DNA of 30,465 nucleotides from Bacteroidales bacterium (GCA_027451265.1 DAIDJT010000004.1:1-30465), one strand, 5' to 3'. Shown: positions 7,419 to 16,802, counted from the first letter of the stretch. Made by a program: numbers and translations. The notes: generated from the letters alone by a model not told the origin.

Positions 7419-8768
7419 ATGAAACCAAAACTCCTTCTCCCTGCGCTCTTACTGACACTGGTATTTACAGGCTGCCGGCAATCAGGATGGCATGACCTCT
7501 TCAACGGCAGGGACTTTACCGGCTTCGTCCAGAAAGGCGGACAGGCACAATTCATTGTTGAAGACGGCATGATGGTTGGCATTTCAACCCCTGCAACACC
7601 AAACAGTTTCATGTGTACATCAGAAGAATACTCAGATTTTATACTTGAATATGAGGTGAAGGTCGATACCCTCCTCAATTCAGGTGTTCAGATCAGGAGC
7701 CACAGCCGGCAGAACGGCGATCGGACCGTGGTTTACGGTTACCAGGTGGAGATAGATCCCACAAGCAGGGGCTGGAGCGGCGGTATTTATGACGAAGCCA
7801 GGCGAGGATGGCTCTATCCTGTCACCCCGAATAATGTTGCAGCTGTCAGTTCATTTGACAGATACGGCTGGAACAGCTACCACGTGGAGGCCATCGGCAA
7901 CAGAATCAGAACATGGATCAACGGGATACCGGTTGCTGATCTCCTCGATGATGCTGATTCTTCAGGATTCATCGCTTTCCAGGTTCATGCGGTAGATAGT
8001 GCACTTGCAGGAAGGCGTGTTATGTGGAGGAACATCAGGATTGCCACCGAAAACCTCGGGAAACTTTCATGGCCTGACACTGCAAAAATCTACCAGGCAA
8101 ACTTTATCCCCAACACCCTCACCGGGCAGGAGAAGGCCGATGGCTGGAAGCTTCTCTTTGACGGCGTTACCACCGGCGGCTGGAGGGGAGCCCATAAGGA
8201 TTCATTCCCCGAATCAGGATGGGTCATTGAAAACGGATCCCTGAAAGTGCTGGCTTCAGGAGGAGCCGAGTCACAGGCGGGTGGTGACATAGTAACCGTT
8301 GATCAGTACGGCAACTTCGACCTGTCATTTGAGTTCCTGATCACCGAAGGGGCAAACAGCGGGGTGAAGTATTTCGTTACAGAAGCTTATCCGACGGCAG
8401 GCTCAGCAATCGGGCTTGAGTACCAGTTACTTGATGACCAACGTCACCCCGATGCAAAGATGGGCCGTAACGGCAACCGGACTCTCGCCTCACTCTATGA
8501 TCTCATTCCTGCTGCCAATAAACGGTTTAACGGCGTGGGGCAGTGGAATGCCGCACATATCGTTTCATTGAACGGCCACGTTGAACACTGGCTCAACGGG
8601 TTTAAGGTACTCGAATACGACAGAGGCAGCGAGGAGTACCGCAAACTTGTAAGTGAAAGCAAATACAAGGATTTTGCCGGGTTCGGCGAGGCCGAAAAGG
8701 GACATATCCTCCTTCAGGATCACGGTAACGAAGTCGCTTTCCGAAGCATAAAAATTAAGGAATTATAG
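7419..8768 (+). CDS. Two-domain DUF1080 lipoprotein (3-keto-glycoside hydrolase/lyase family)
   Basis: This 449-residue lipoprotein has the signal MKPKLLLPALLLTLVFTGC, with lipidated Cys19. It contains two successive DUF1080 (PF06439-type) jelly-roll domains at about 23-207 and 241-449. Each has the family's marks: LFNGRDFTGF and LLFDGVTTGGW at the starts, LNSGVQIRSHS and ANSGVKYFV, VYGYQVEID and GLEYQLLDD, and the final ILLQDHGNEVAFRSIKI. Characterised DUF1080 proteins cleave 3-keto-glycosides made by Gfo/Idh oxidoreductases, and one such gene lies immediately upstream in the same operon. Tandem DUF1080 domains may give two specificities, or one domain may only bind glycan. It ends at an intrinsic terminator. 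Confidence 0.88.
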   Translation: MKPKLLLPALLLTLVFTGCRQSGWHDLFNGRDFTGFVQKGGQAQFIVEDGMMVGISTPATPNSFMCTSEEYSDFILEYEVKVDTLLNSGVQIRSHSRQNGDRTVVYGYQVEIDPTSRGWSGGIYDEARRGWLYPVTPNNVAAVSSFDRYGWNSYHVEAIGNRIRTWINGIPVADLLDDADSSGFIAFQVHAVDSALAGRRVMWRNIRIATENLGKLSWPDTAKIYQANFIPNTLTGQEKADGWKLLFDGVTTGGWRGAHKDSFPESGWVIENGSLKVLASGGAESQAGGDIVTVDQYGNFDLSFEFLITEGANSGVKYFVTEAYPTAGSAIGLEYQLLDDQRHPDAKMGRNGNRTLASLYDLIPAANKRFNGVGQWNAAHIVSLNGHVEHWLNGFKVLEYDRGSEEYRKLVSESKYKDFAGFGEAEKGHILLQDHGNEVAFRSIKIKEL

Positions 8769-8855
8769 GCCAGGCAACCGGCAATCTGAGGCTCTGACAA
8801 AGGAGGAGGCTCAATCCCCTGCACATGGCATCGGGAAGGCCATAGTGGTATGACA

Positions 8856-8892
8856 AGCAGGCAGTAGAATCAACTACTGCCTGCTGTATTTT
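8856..8892 (+). terminator. Intrinsic terminator of the plus-strand operon
   Basis: A perfect 12-bp stem, agcaggcagtag (8856-8867) with ctactgcctgct (8874-8885), has a 6-nt loop. It is followed by gtattttcg, a short T-rich tail on the plus strand. It lies 87 bp after the DUF1080 stop and faces the end of the minus-strand epimerase gene, so it may stop transcription from both sides. The rest of the 8769-8979 spacer holds only a short 8-bp tandem repeat (cttcagac units at 8954-8976). Confidence 0.75.
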
Positions 8893-8979
8893 CGAATACG
8901 AAATCTGAATACTCTCAAAACTTCTGACCGCAGGACTGCGTGACCGCATGACCCTCAGACCTTCAGACCTTCAGATATA

Positions 8980-10104
8980 TTACCTGACCGAGAATTTGTA
9001 GGTGGTGCTTGACAGGAACGGCTCCTCCGGGGTCAGGATGACTGACGGGAAGGATGCCTGGTTGGGGCTGTCAGGATAATGCTGCGTCTCAAGGCAGAAT
9101 CCTGAACGGTACTTGTAGACCTTGCCTCCGCGGCCGGTCTGGGTACCGTCAAGGAAGTTGCCGGTATAGAGCTGAACACCCGGCTGGTCGGTGATAACCT
9201 GGATAACCCTGCCGGTGGAAGGATCATATACTTCAGCATCAACCTGCTCAACATTGTCAAGGACATAGTTATGGTCATAGCCTCCTCCAAGTATAAGCTG
9301 GTCATATGACTCACCGATCCTCTCGCCGATAAGATGCGGAGTTCGGAAATCAAATGGTGTCCCTTCAACAGGCCTCAGTTCACCCGTGGGTATCAGAGTT
9401 GAGTCCACCGGCGTGAAAGCCGATGCCCTGATGAGTGCCTCGTGATCAAGGATGTCACCATTGCCTGCACCGTGGAGGTTGAAATAGGCATGGTTTGTAA
9501 TGTTGATTACCGTTCTGCGGTCAGTTGTGACCTTGTAATCCATTATGAGTTCGTTGTCATCGGTCCAGGTGTAGACCACCTCTGCAACGACGTTGCCGGG
9601 GTAACCCTCTTCCATGTCAGGTTTGCTGTAGGTAAACTTCACTGCCGGGAAGTCAGTGTTCTTCAGCACCTCGGCAGTCCAGGCCCTGCTGTGCCAGCCT
9701 GTGGGGCCTCCGTGAAGCGCGTTCACACCATTGTTGAGGGCAAGGGAATACTCTACACTGTCAAGGGTAAATTTCCCCTTTGCAATGCGGTTGGCATACT
9801 GCCCCACAACCTTCCCGAAATAAGGATCGCCTTTAAGATAGGCGTCCAGCGTCTCGTAACCGAAGGTCACATTTGCCTTTTTTCCATCTTTGTCAGGCAC
9901 ATTTATCTCGACTATTGCTGCACCATAGTTGGTGAGTTTAACCACATCACCCTTCTTGTTGGTGAGTGTGAACAGGGAGACTTCCTTCCCTTCGAATGAA
10001 CCGAATTTTTCAGTAGTTACCATCTCTTTTTTGTTTCCGCATGAGCCCAGGCCAATCATGGCAAGCGCCACAGCTGTTAGTAAAACAAGTCTTTCTCTTT
10101 TCAT
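8980..10104 (-). CDS. galM: Aldose 1-epimerase (mutarotase) lipoprotein
   Basis: This 374-residue protein interconverts alpha and beta anomers of free aldoses, such as galactose, glucose, xylose or arabinose. The signal ends LGSCG with lipidated Cys22, so it is anchored in an envelope membrane, unlike cytoplasmic GalM. Family motifs are clear: VKLTNYGAAI, QYANRIAKGKF, NALHGGPTGWH, INITNHAYFNLHG, GGYDHNYVLD and CLETQHYPDSPN. The catalytic residues of characterised GalM (His96, His170, Glu304 in the Lactococcus enzyme) match His131, His205 and Glu339, each shifted by exactly 35. It is the last gene of the minus-strand enzyme operon, 67 bp after the short GH51. It would speed conversion of sugars released by the retaining and inverting hydrolases upstream. 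Confidence 0.93.
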   Translation of the reverse strand: MKRERLVLLTAVALAMIGLGSCGNKKEMVTTEKFGSFEGKEVSLFTLTNKKGDVVKLTNYGAAIVEINVPDKDGKKANVTFGYETLDAYLKGDPYFGKVVGQYANRIAKGKFTLDSVEYSLALNNGVNALHGGPTGWHSRAWTAEVLKNTDFPAVKFTYSKPDMEEGYPGNVVAEVVYTWTDDNELIMDYKVTTDRRTVINITNHAYFNLHGAGNGDILDHEALIRASAFTPVDSTLIPTGELRPVEGTPFDFRTPHLIGERIGESYDQLILGGGYDHNYVLDNVEQVDAEVYDPSTGRVIQVITDQPGVQLYTGNFLDGTQTGRGGKVYKYRSGFCLETQHYPDSPNQASFPSVILTPEEPFLSSTTYKFSVR

Positions 10105-10127
10105 TTCAATTCTGTAAAAAACATGAG

Positions 10128-10135
10128 CAAATATA
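10128..10135 (-). promoter_or_regulatory. Possible -7 promoter element upstream of the epimerase
   Basis: On the minus strand, TATATTTG matches the Bacteroidota -7 consensus TAnnTTTG. It sits in an AT-rich 67-bp spacer about 23 bp upstream of the epimerase ATG. No good TTTG was found at the -33 position, so this may be chance in AT-rich sequence. If real, it would give the epimerase its own transcript in addition to read-through from the GH51 gene. Confidence 0.25.
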
Positions 10136-10171
10136 TATTATAGCATTAATTATACTGTCGGTTTCCCCGTC

Positions 10172-11731
10172 TCAGTTCACAGTCAATACCACAACAGATG
10201 CAGGAGGTACTTTCAGGCTCAGAATGTTCTTCTTCAGGCGGGCTCCCCTGAAAACCCCGGGGCGAACTGTCTCAGCATTCTCAAAGGTGTTATGGGCTTG
10301 CAACTCTGCACCGTGAAGGATTCTTCCCGATACTTCGGAGAATTCTCCGCCTCGAAGATCTATCAGTATTTCGGACTCCCTGGTGGGATCAATATTAACC
10401 AGGGAGATATTCACTTCACCTCTTTCATTCCTTGAAGCGGAGGCACTCAGTGACGGAACATCCTTTCCGTCTATGGAGTAACTGCCACAGTTGAGATGCA
10501 GCGGAAGAAGAGTGGCGTCATGGTGAACCTTGTACATTTCAAACACATGGTAGGTAGGTGTCAGCAGCATTTTATCACCGTCAGTGAGTATCAGCGACTG
10601 CAGCACGTTAACCGTCTGGGCAATGTTTGCCATCTTTATCCTTTCGCATCGTTCATTGAAATAATTCAGTGAAAGACCAGCTATGATGGCGTCACGCATC
10701 GTATTTTGCTGGTAAAGGAAGCCTGGATTGGTACCGGGCTCCACATCCCACCATGTGCCCCACTCATCAACCACCAGTGCAATACGCCCGGCAGGATCAT
10801 ATTTATCCATGACAGTAATATGCATGTCAAGTGCCTTTTCAACATTCAGGCAGCGCTCCACAGTCTCAAAATATTCCAGCTCGGTAAATTTAGTAGCAGA
10901 ACCCTTTTTGTTCCAGTTGGTTGTGTAGTAGTGAAGTGAAATACCCCACATCATTCCGTCAGGAATATCGCGCATAAGGGTTTCAGTCCAGCTGTAGTCA
11001 GTAGAGTTGGCACCTCCGGCAATCTTCAGCAGGCGGTTATCACCGTAATTCCGGGTATAGGTGGCATATCTCCTGTACTGATCAGCGTAGAAGTCAGCAG
11101 TCATGTTCCCCCCGCAACCCCAGTTCTCATTGCCAACGCCCCAGAATTTTACGTTCCACGGTTTATCCCTTCCGTTGCTGCGGCGCAGATCAGCCATGGG
11201 ACTCACGCCGTCAAAATTGACATACTCTACCCACTTTGACATCTCTTCCACCGAACCGCTACCGACGTTACCGCAGATATAGGGCTCGGCCCCCAGCTGC
11301 TCGCACAGATCCAGAAACTCATGCGTGCCAAAACTATTGTCTTCGGTAACTCCTCCCCAGTGGGTATTGATCATTTTCGGCCTCTTATCCCGTGGTCCGA
11401 TGCCGTCCATCCAGTGATACTCGTCGGCAAAACAGCCTCCGGGCCATCTCAGGTTTGGTATTTGTGTCTTCTTCAGCGCTTCCACAACATCATTGCGGAT
11501 ACCCCGGGTGTTGGGAATGCTGCTGCCCTCTCCCACCCAGTAACCACCGTAGATGCAGTGTCCAAGGTGTTCTGAGAAGTGACCGTATATGTGACGGCTG
11601 ATGGTCTCCGTCCCCATGTCTGTCCCAATGATGATATTAGCCTTTGCCGGTTCGGCGCCTTTCTGGGCCGTGGCGAAAGGCGCAATCAGTGCAAGCACTG
11701 CTGCAACTGTCAGAGGAAGTATTTGTTTCAT
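10172..11731 (-). CDS. GH51 alpha-L-arabinofuranosidase (short form)
   Basis: This 519-residue enzyme should remove terminal alpha-L-arabinofuranose from arabinan, arabinoxylan or arabinogalactan by the retaining mechanism. The signal peptide ends near PFATAQ, so it is exported although its length matches the compact, CBM-free intracellular forms. The (beta/alpha)8 domain shows YGHFSEHLGHCIYGG, LRWPGGCFADEYHW, then FWGVGNENWG with acid/base Glu202, and VVDEWGTWW with nucleophile Glu323. The C-terminal beta domain follows (LVNIDPTRESEILIDL). It lies 56 bp after the DUF6055 gene and 67 bp before the epimerase. A longer GH51 at 19584-21923 is in the same operon; the two likely differ in linkage or chain-length preference. 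Confidence 0.94.
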   Translation of the reverse strand: MKQILPLTVAAVLALIAPFATAQKGAEPAKANIIIGTDMGTETISRHIYGHFSEHLGHCIYGGYWVGEGSSIPNTRGIRNDVVEALKKTQIPNLRWPGGCFADEYHWMDGIGPRDKRPKMINTHWGGVTEDNSFGTHEFLDLCEQLGAEPYICGNVGSGSVEEMSKWVEYVNFDGVSPMADLRRSNGRDKPWNVKFWGVGNENWGCGGNMTADFYADQYRRYATYTRNYGDNRLLKIAGGANSTDYSWTETLMRDIPDGMMWGISLHYYTTNWNKKGSATKFTELEYFETVERCLNVEKALDMHITVMDKYDPAGRIALVVDEWGTWWDVEPGTNPGFLYQQNTMRDAIIAGLSLNYFNERCERIKMANIAQTVNVLQSLILTDGDKMLLTPTYHVFEMYKVHHDATLLPLHLNCGSYSIDGKDVPSLSASASRNERGEVNISLVNIDPTRESEILIDLRGGEFSEVSGRILHGAELQAHNTFENAETVRPGVFRGARLKKNILSLKVPPASVVVLTVN

Positions 11732-11763
11732 GATGCACAGGTGTTTTGCCTAAAATTACTAAC

Positions 11764-11797
11764 AAAAATTCATTCCACACCCGCAGCCTAGGGTGTG
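11764..11797 (-). terminator. Possible weak terminator/attenuator after the DUF6055 gene
   Basis: On the minus strand a 7-bp stem (CACACCC / GGGTGTG, 11776-11797) with an 8-nt loop overlaps the DUF6055 stop codon. It is followed after a few bases by a T5 run (11764-11770). The gap between stem and T-run makes it weak. It might partly reduce transcription into the downstream GH51. Confidence 0.3.
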
Positions 11798-13956
11798 ATT
11801 GTAATATTGAACTCGAAGGTGGCCGTATACTTATTCCCCTCATCCGTGGTATAGACAAGAGCCTGCTTTACCTTATAGACATCTCCCGGTCTGCATCTGC
11901 CAGGGTGCTGCCCCAGCGAAAAGACAAAATTACTTTCATTGAACTCTGAAAAGATTTTATTTGCACCGGTATTCACTGATTCAAAGGCACATACATCGCC
12001 TGCCGAATTGAACCAGTGGCCGTAACCTGTGGCTGTAGAAGAGGCTGCAAAGGTGTCATTACTGTTGACACCATAAAATTTGATTTTCTTGCCTGATGAT
12101 GGCTGACCCAGGTTGGACCTGATCTCTGACCCGGTAAGCACAAAGGCATAGCACAGTTTCACAGCATCAACGGCGACAGTGGTGCCGGTATAGCCTGTGC
12201 CATCAGCCCGGAATGAGACATTGTAAACGAATGAGGCGTCATGAGGTTTATCATCAGGGGTAAAATCAAGCAGACCGTAAATGTTTGTCCCTGAGAACTT
12301 GACTTTATATGGCCACTGTTCATCGTTTGATTCATCCTCATCCCAGGGGTGTGAAGCATATGACCCCGGGGCACTGCTGACAACAAACCACAGGTCCTGG
12401 CAGTTTGCGGGAGAAACAAATGTGGCTGTTCCGGATGAGGCAGAAAACATGTCACTGTAAACTCTTGTGCCGTCATTGAGGAGAGCCACATAACCGTAGC
12501 GCCATCCGGCAGCTGCAGCATTGATGGTACGGTAGCCCGGAGCACCTGCAATTCCTTCGAAGGTGGCTGAGACAATGGTACCTTCTGCAGGCACGTTGAG
12601 CCTTATGACATTATAACCGTGGTTCTCAATGCAGTCCTCGGGGGCTATCTGCCTGAATCCGTCAGCTGCCTGGTTCAGGTTGCAGCTGTGTGCACCGATA
12701 CGGCTGCTGCCGGTGGCCCTGATGGCATCAAGATCCCATGTGACCATCCTCCTGGCATAATCAAACTGCTCATCATTGTACTGTTCAAGGGTGATGCCCG
12801 TGATCCGCATGTAAGCCTGTGCCGGATCCTCAGGTCCGTTGGCGCCCGACTCACGCCATAGACGGCCTATAAAATCTATCCCATGTTTGTCAGCCCAGTA
12901 ATAGTTGATGAAGTAACTGGCATATCGCTGCCACTCATTAAAAGTTGAGCGATGACAGTTTTCAATGTAGACGGAGAAATTGTATGAGCTGAAAGCCTCC
13001 GCCGGATAGCTCTGGTAAGCCTGCCACTGGGCACATTGCTCCCAGTATCCGTTGCCGCCGTTACCCCCGAAGCCATACCTCCACCCGGAATTGCCCCCAT
13101 TGTCACAAAATACCTGGTACTGGAAACTGTGACCTATTTCATGGGCAATGGTTGATCCCACGGGCTGGCATGTGGAGGGGCTGACCCAGAGAGCACCTAT
13201 CGTATTATCATAACCGGCTCCCGTTGCCAGCCAGTCAGTCTGGTACAGCAGGAAGATCATCATCTTGTAGCGGTCTGTCTTAGAGCTGCCCGGAGTGATG
13301 AATTTAAGCGTATTGACATTCATGCTCCAGAACTGCTCAGCCTTAGCCAGCAAGTCATCAAGGTCGACCCTGTACGCAGGATTTGGGTGCGTTGAAGGGG
13401 TGATAAACCCGTACTCATCATACCCCTTCCCCCAGAAAACGATGAAGTGCTCTGACTGCCTGCTGCGGCCGAAGTACCAGGTGCTTGAGCTTTTGTTAAG
13501 ATCCATGCTCCTCAGCTCCTGGGGAATATATATTTTGCTGACATCAACTGATGACGGGTCAAAACCGGGCCGCTGTACTATTGAAAATGTGCCCCGAGTG
13601 GCTCCTGATACAACCGTCACACGCGCTGTCCGTGCCGATCCGGTAGGGTTCTGCTCGAAAGTGAATTTAACCTTCACCGGAACTCCCGGAACACCGGCAA
13701 GGATGGAAGCATCAATCCACGGTTGGTCTATTGAGGTGATACTCCATTTCTGGTCAGATATTATCTGAACATCAACTTCTCCCCCTGCTGCAGATACCGG
13801 TATTTCTTCGGCCGGAATGACAAGATTTGCCTCCTCTTCCGGCTTCTCCCCGCATGAGGCAAAAGCCAGAGTAACGAGTACCGACAGCACCACCAGCAAC
13901 CCCGGAATCTTCCTGCATTTCGAATCTCTTCCTCCCGTCACTTTCATCATTTTCAT
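11788..13956 (-). CDS. BACON / DUF6055 HEXXH metallopeptidase-like lipoprotein with DUF4859-like C-terminus
   Basis: This is a lipoprotein of about 722 residues from the ATG at 13956 (MKMMKVTGGR), chosen because the signal then leads directly to the lipobox LAFASC (Cys35). In-frame ATGs further upstream reach 13998 and would overlap the preceding gene. A BACON domain (about 43-130, ending SIVQRPG) is often a surface spacer or glycan/mucin binder. A DUF6055-like domain follows (about 145-420, with SEHFIVFWG). Its AHEIGHSFQ motif (His272, Glu273, His276) is a zinc metallopeptidase HEXXH signature. The C-terminal 130 residues (IKFYGVNSND, ATGYGHWFN, FSLGQHPGRC) resemble DUF4859. It may cut the protein backbone of a plant glycoprotein, but peptidase activity is unproven. 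Domain names are recalled, not searched. Confidence 0.75.
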   Translation of the reverse strand: MKMMKVTGGRDSKCRKIPGLLVVLSVLVTLAFASCGEKPEEEANLVIPAEEIPVSAAGGEVDVQIISDQKWSITSIDQPWIDASILAGVPGVPVKVKFTFEQNPTGSARTARVTVVSGATRGTFSIVQRPGFDPSSVDVSKIYIPQELRSMDLNKSSSTWYFGRSRQSEHFIVFWGKGYDEYGFITPSTHPNPAYRVDLDDLLAKAEQFWSMNVNTLKFITPGSSKTDRYKMMIFLLYQTDWLATGAGYDNTIGALWVSPSTCQPVGSTIAHEIGHSFQYQVFCDNGGNSGWRYGFGGNGGNGYWEQCAQWQAYQSYPAEAFSSYNFSVYIENCHRSTFNEWQRYASYFINYYWADKHGIDFIGRLWRESGANGPEDPAQAYMRITGITLEQYNDEQFDYARRMVTWDLDAIRATGSSRIGAHSCNLNQAADGFRQIAPEDCIENHGYNVIRLNVPAEGTIVSATFEGIAGAPGYRTINAAAAGWRYGYVALLNDGTRVYSDMFSASSGTATFVSPANCQDLWFVVSSAPGSYASHPWDEDESNDEQWPYKVKFSGTNIYGLLDFTPDDKPHDASFVYNVSFRADGTGYTGTTVAVDAVKLCYAFVLTGSEIRSNLGQPSSGKKIKFYGVNSNDTFAASSTATGYGHWFNSAGDVCAFESVNTGANKIFSEFNESNFVFSLGQHPGRCRPGDVYKVKQALVYTTDEGNKYTATFEFNITITP

Positions 13957-13987
13957 AAATAACTGCATATAAATAACACTTACGGAC

Positions 13988-16801
13988 TTACCCTGCAATC
14001 CCCTTTCTATTGTTGTGCTTCAGGCTTATCATCACTTCATGACTGTCGTCAGAGACGGGAAGCACAAAAAACCTGGTGCCATTCTTTTCGTCCGATTGTT
14101 TTACTTTTCTTCCGTCAATCTTCACCCTGACCCTTGCACCGGAAGTCAGCATGAGCACCGAGTTATGGGCATCGCCGGAGCGATTCTCCAATGTAAAGCT
14201 GACTCTCTTCAGCTTCTTATCAACTTTTATCTCCCTGCCTTCGGCGAAGCCGTCACGTTCCATCTCAACGGTAAACCTCGGCCCTGAAGTAACAGCAGAG
14301 AAACGGGCCCTCACCCCGTCACGGGGCACAACCCCGAAATTCTTTCCGTTATTCTTCAGAGTGCCGCCGTATGCAAACCAGCCGAAGAGCGGGTCATCGG
14401 TAAGAACCGTCCGGGCAGTTCTGAAGATGGCTCCGTTGCCAAGGTCAGCCTCACCGTCATAGAACCATGCTCCGCGGTCAATCTCCTTCCTGATCCATGC
14501 ATTGCCTCTCTTTGATTCCATGAATGCCCATCCCATCGCACCGTCTTTTTCCTTTCCGGGGAACCAGTAACCGTATCCTGATTCAGGGGTGCCGGTGTTC
14601 ATGAGCGCATAGGGGGCAAGATAAGATGCATATCCGAGCTGAAGCCAGTCATATGGTCTGTCAGCAAACCTGATGGCATAATCGAGAATTGACCAGCCGC
14701 CCATTCTTGCCATATAGCTCAGGCAGTGGTTGTCAGAGCTGTAGGTGAAGTCGCTTCCAAGCAGGAAATATTTGGCTTCAAGCCAGCCGCGAACAGCCAG
14801 CCCGGCAAGGTTCTGCCTCTCCATGAATTCCCTTGCATCAGCCCTGCTTACAGAGGGATGTGAATACCATACACTGTCATTTTTGTCATACCACAAATTG
14901 GTATCCGGCTTCATTTCATTCAGTGTACCGTATTTTGCAAAAGCATATGATGATTCGAAGGCAGTGCGGTCTATGGCATACTCTGACCTGAAGGGGTATT
15001 TGTCATCATAAACGAAATACTTGACCTTCTTTTCATACTCGGCGCGCAGCCAGCCGGCCTCATCCTTTCTCCCTTCCCTCTCAAGATCTGCAATCAGATT
15101 CTCAATGACAAGCTCATTGTAACAGCCCCACTTGTATGTCTCGTACCAGGGAAGTATCTCATAGGGATAGATGAAATAAGCCCTCGCTGTCTGCCATGCG
15201 CGCTCAAGGTAACCGGCTGCATCAAGATAATGGACCTTATCAGGGTACATTCTGGCTATCTGGTACATATGATAGTAGAGCATCGTTATATGGGGGTAGT
15301 CATATGACCTCCAAATCTTCATCTTGTCGAGGTTGGTGGTGCTGATCTTTGCCCTCTCTGCCGGGTCACGGGCTACCTTCCAGTTGGGTACGCCGTAGAT
15401 TCCGTAAGGGTACGGATCGTCTTTGTCAGTTCTCTGGAGCCCGTTCCAGACAAAATATTCCAGGTAGTACTCAACAGCATCAATCTCCTTCTGGTCAGGG
15501 AAATATACGTTCTTGGCAGCCACATACGGCGCCTTGCAGAGACCCGGATCATCGCATGCCAGGACATACCCCCACCAGCCGTCAAAACCGTCGGTGTTGT
15601 CAGGCCCGCGGAGGATGCCGTTCTTCATGTCATAGGCAGAAAAAAGGCCGTTGTACCATTTGGTGGTATCACGGTGCTGCGTGCTGTTCACAATGAAGGA
15701 GCTCCTCTTCTTCACCAGCGTCTCCAGCGGCTCTGTGGCAAAAAATTCAAGGTATGTCTTCTGTCCCCTGCCGTAGTTGACTGTCAGCATATTTTCTCCA
15801 AGCTTCCGGAAGCTTACTTCATAGATGTGATGCCCCGGCATCTTTTCACCGAGATAGCTTATTTCCGTCTGCGCCGGGAACTCAGCCACCACCGAATCAA
15901 TCACATTCCTGGTATGAAGTGAGAACTGTGCCTTCAGATCCGTAGGAACAGTCATCCCCGGTACAACTCTTATGTCAAAAAGACCCTCGTCATAGAGCAG
16001 TTGACGCATCATATCCCAGCTGTCAGCCCAGGCGATCCTGAAATGGTATCTGAGAGTTTCGCGTCCGGTGGTGCCGCCTATTGTAACGGATGTATTGGGC
16101 TGCCTCCATGTGCCGCTTTCGGCTGCTGCAGCAGCTACGGCGGAGTGAATATAAACCTTGTATCCGCCCCTGCCACCATCAAAGTATTCCAGGCCGGTGC
16201 CTTCTCCGGCCAGTATCATCAGGTAAGGCGGCTCACCGGAAGGCCTAGTAAAATAGAGGAATGACCCGTTGCCGGATATGAAATGATGCTTGGTAAAACT
16301 GCGTTCAAAAATTGTATCAGGATTCTCACTGCGTGCGATGCTCCATGGCAGGTAAAGGGCGAGATCTCCTATTTCAACCTCTCTCCCGTCACGTGTGCCG
16401 ATCTCAATTTCCCAGTCAATGGCATCACCTGCAAGTGAAAAACTCTGCCTCAGTGTGACCGGATCAGTTGCATCATCAGTTTCAACACGTGCCCTGCTGC
16501 CGTCACCGGTAAATACGTTGTGCCTGTTCAGCGGCTTTTCATTCCATGCTCCTTTTCCTGTCCTGTAGACAAGCTTTATCCTTCCCCATGGAGCACGGTT
16601 GCTCACAATGTCAGCACCATAACGGTCCTGTGGGTCTGTGACCGACACCAGCCCGTCAGCGGTGACAAGGGCCCTCATCCTTTCACTCTGCAGCACCTTC
16701 CCCGTGGGAGCACCCTGGCCATAAACGGCAGTTGCGGCTCCGCCATGCGCGAGCAGTGAAAGGATGAGAAAACCCCGGATGAAAGTCTTCCCCCTCATCA
16801 T
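13988..16801 (-). CDS. DUF5695-like exported protein, candidate glycan-active enzyme (copy B)
   Basis: This 937-residue exported protein has a signal peptide ending near AVYGQG. A large N-terminal beta-sandwich half (about 35-370) precedes an (alpha/alpha)-toroid-like half (about 380-790) with MKIWRSYDYPHITMLYYHMY near residue 495. A beta tail contains LFGWFAYGGTL near 805. These two motifs align in order and context with YNYPHVAAAHWVMY and EFGWLSFGGN of the plus-strand copy A, so the two proteins are remote paralogues of the same architecture. No activity is known to me. Its start lies one base before the GH127 stop region (TGATATGATG), suggesting translational coupling, and it is followed closely by the DUF6055 gene. 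ATG at 16801 or 16798 are equally possible. Confidence 0.75.
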   Translation of the reverse strand: MMRGKTFIRGFLILSLLAHGGAATAVYGQGAPTGKVLQSERMRALVTADGLVSVTDPQDRYGADIVSNRAPWGRIKLVYRTGKGAWNEKPLNRHNVFTGDGSRARVETDDATDPVTLRQSFSLAGDAIDWEIEIGTRDGREVEIGDLALYLPWSIARSENPDTIFERSFTKHHFISGNGSFLYFTRPSGEPPYLMILAGEGTGLEYFDGGRGGYKVYIHSAVAAAAAESGTWRQPNTSVTIGGTTGRETLRYHFRIAWADSWDMMRQLLYDEGLFDIRVVPGMTVPTDLKAQFSLHTRNVIDSVVAEFPAQTEISYLGEKMPGHHIYEVSFRKLGENMLTVNYGRGQKTYLEFFATEPLETLVKKRSSFIVNSTQHRDTTKWYNGLFSAYDMKNGILRGPDNTDGFDGWWGYVLACDDPGLCKAPYVAAKNVYFPDQKEIDAVEYYLEYFVWNGLQRTDKDDPYPYGIYGVPNWKVARDPAERAKISTTNLDKMKIWRSYDYPHITMLYYHMYQIARMYPDKVHYLDAAGYLERAWQTARAYFIYPYEILPWYETYKWGCYNELVIENLIADLEREGRKDEAGWLRAEYEKKVKYFVYDDKYPFRSEYAIDRTAFESSYAFAKYGTLNEMKPDTNLWYDKNDSVWYSHPSVSRADAREFMERQNLAGLAVRGWLEAKYFLLGSDFTYSSDNHCLSYMARMGGWSILDYAIRFADRPYDWLQLGYASYLAPYALMNTGTPESGYGYWFPGKEKDGAMGWAFMESKRGNAWIRKEIDRGAWFYDGEADLGNGAIFRTARTVLTDDPLFGWFAYGGTLKNNGKNFGVVPRDGVRARFSAVTSGPRFTVEMERDGFAEGREIKVDKKLKRVSFTLENRSGDAHNSVLMLTSGARVRVKIDGRKVKQSDEKNGTRFFVLPVSDDSHEVMISLKHNNRKGIAG

Positions 16802-16802
16802 A

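Noticed and set aside
9442..9999. Plus-strand frame of 185 codons opposite the epimerase
   Set aside because: It is antisense to a well-supported galM with all catalytic residues, and has no domain of its own.
13957..13998. Longer N-terminus for the DUF6055 lipoprotein
   Set aside because: Extra residues (MQGKSVSVIY and so on) would precede the signal peptide and overlap the upstream gene's stop; the start near 13956 gives a better lipoprotein signal.
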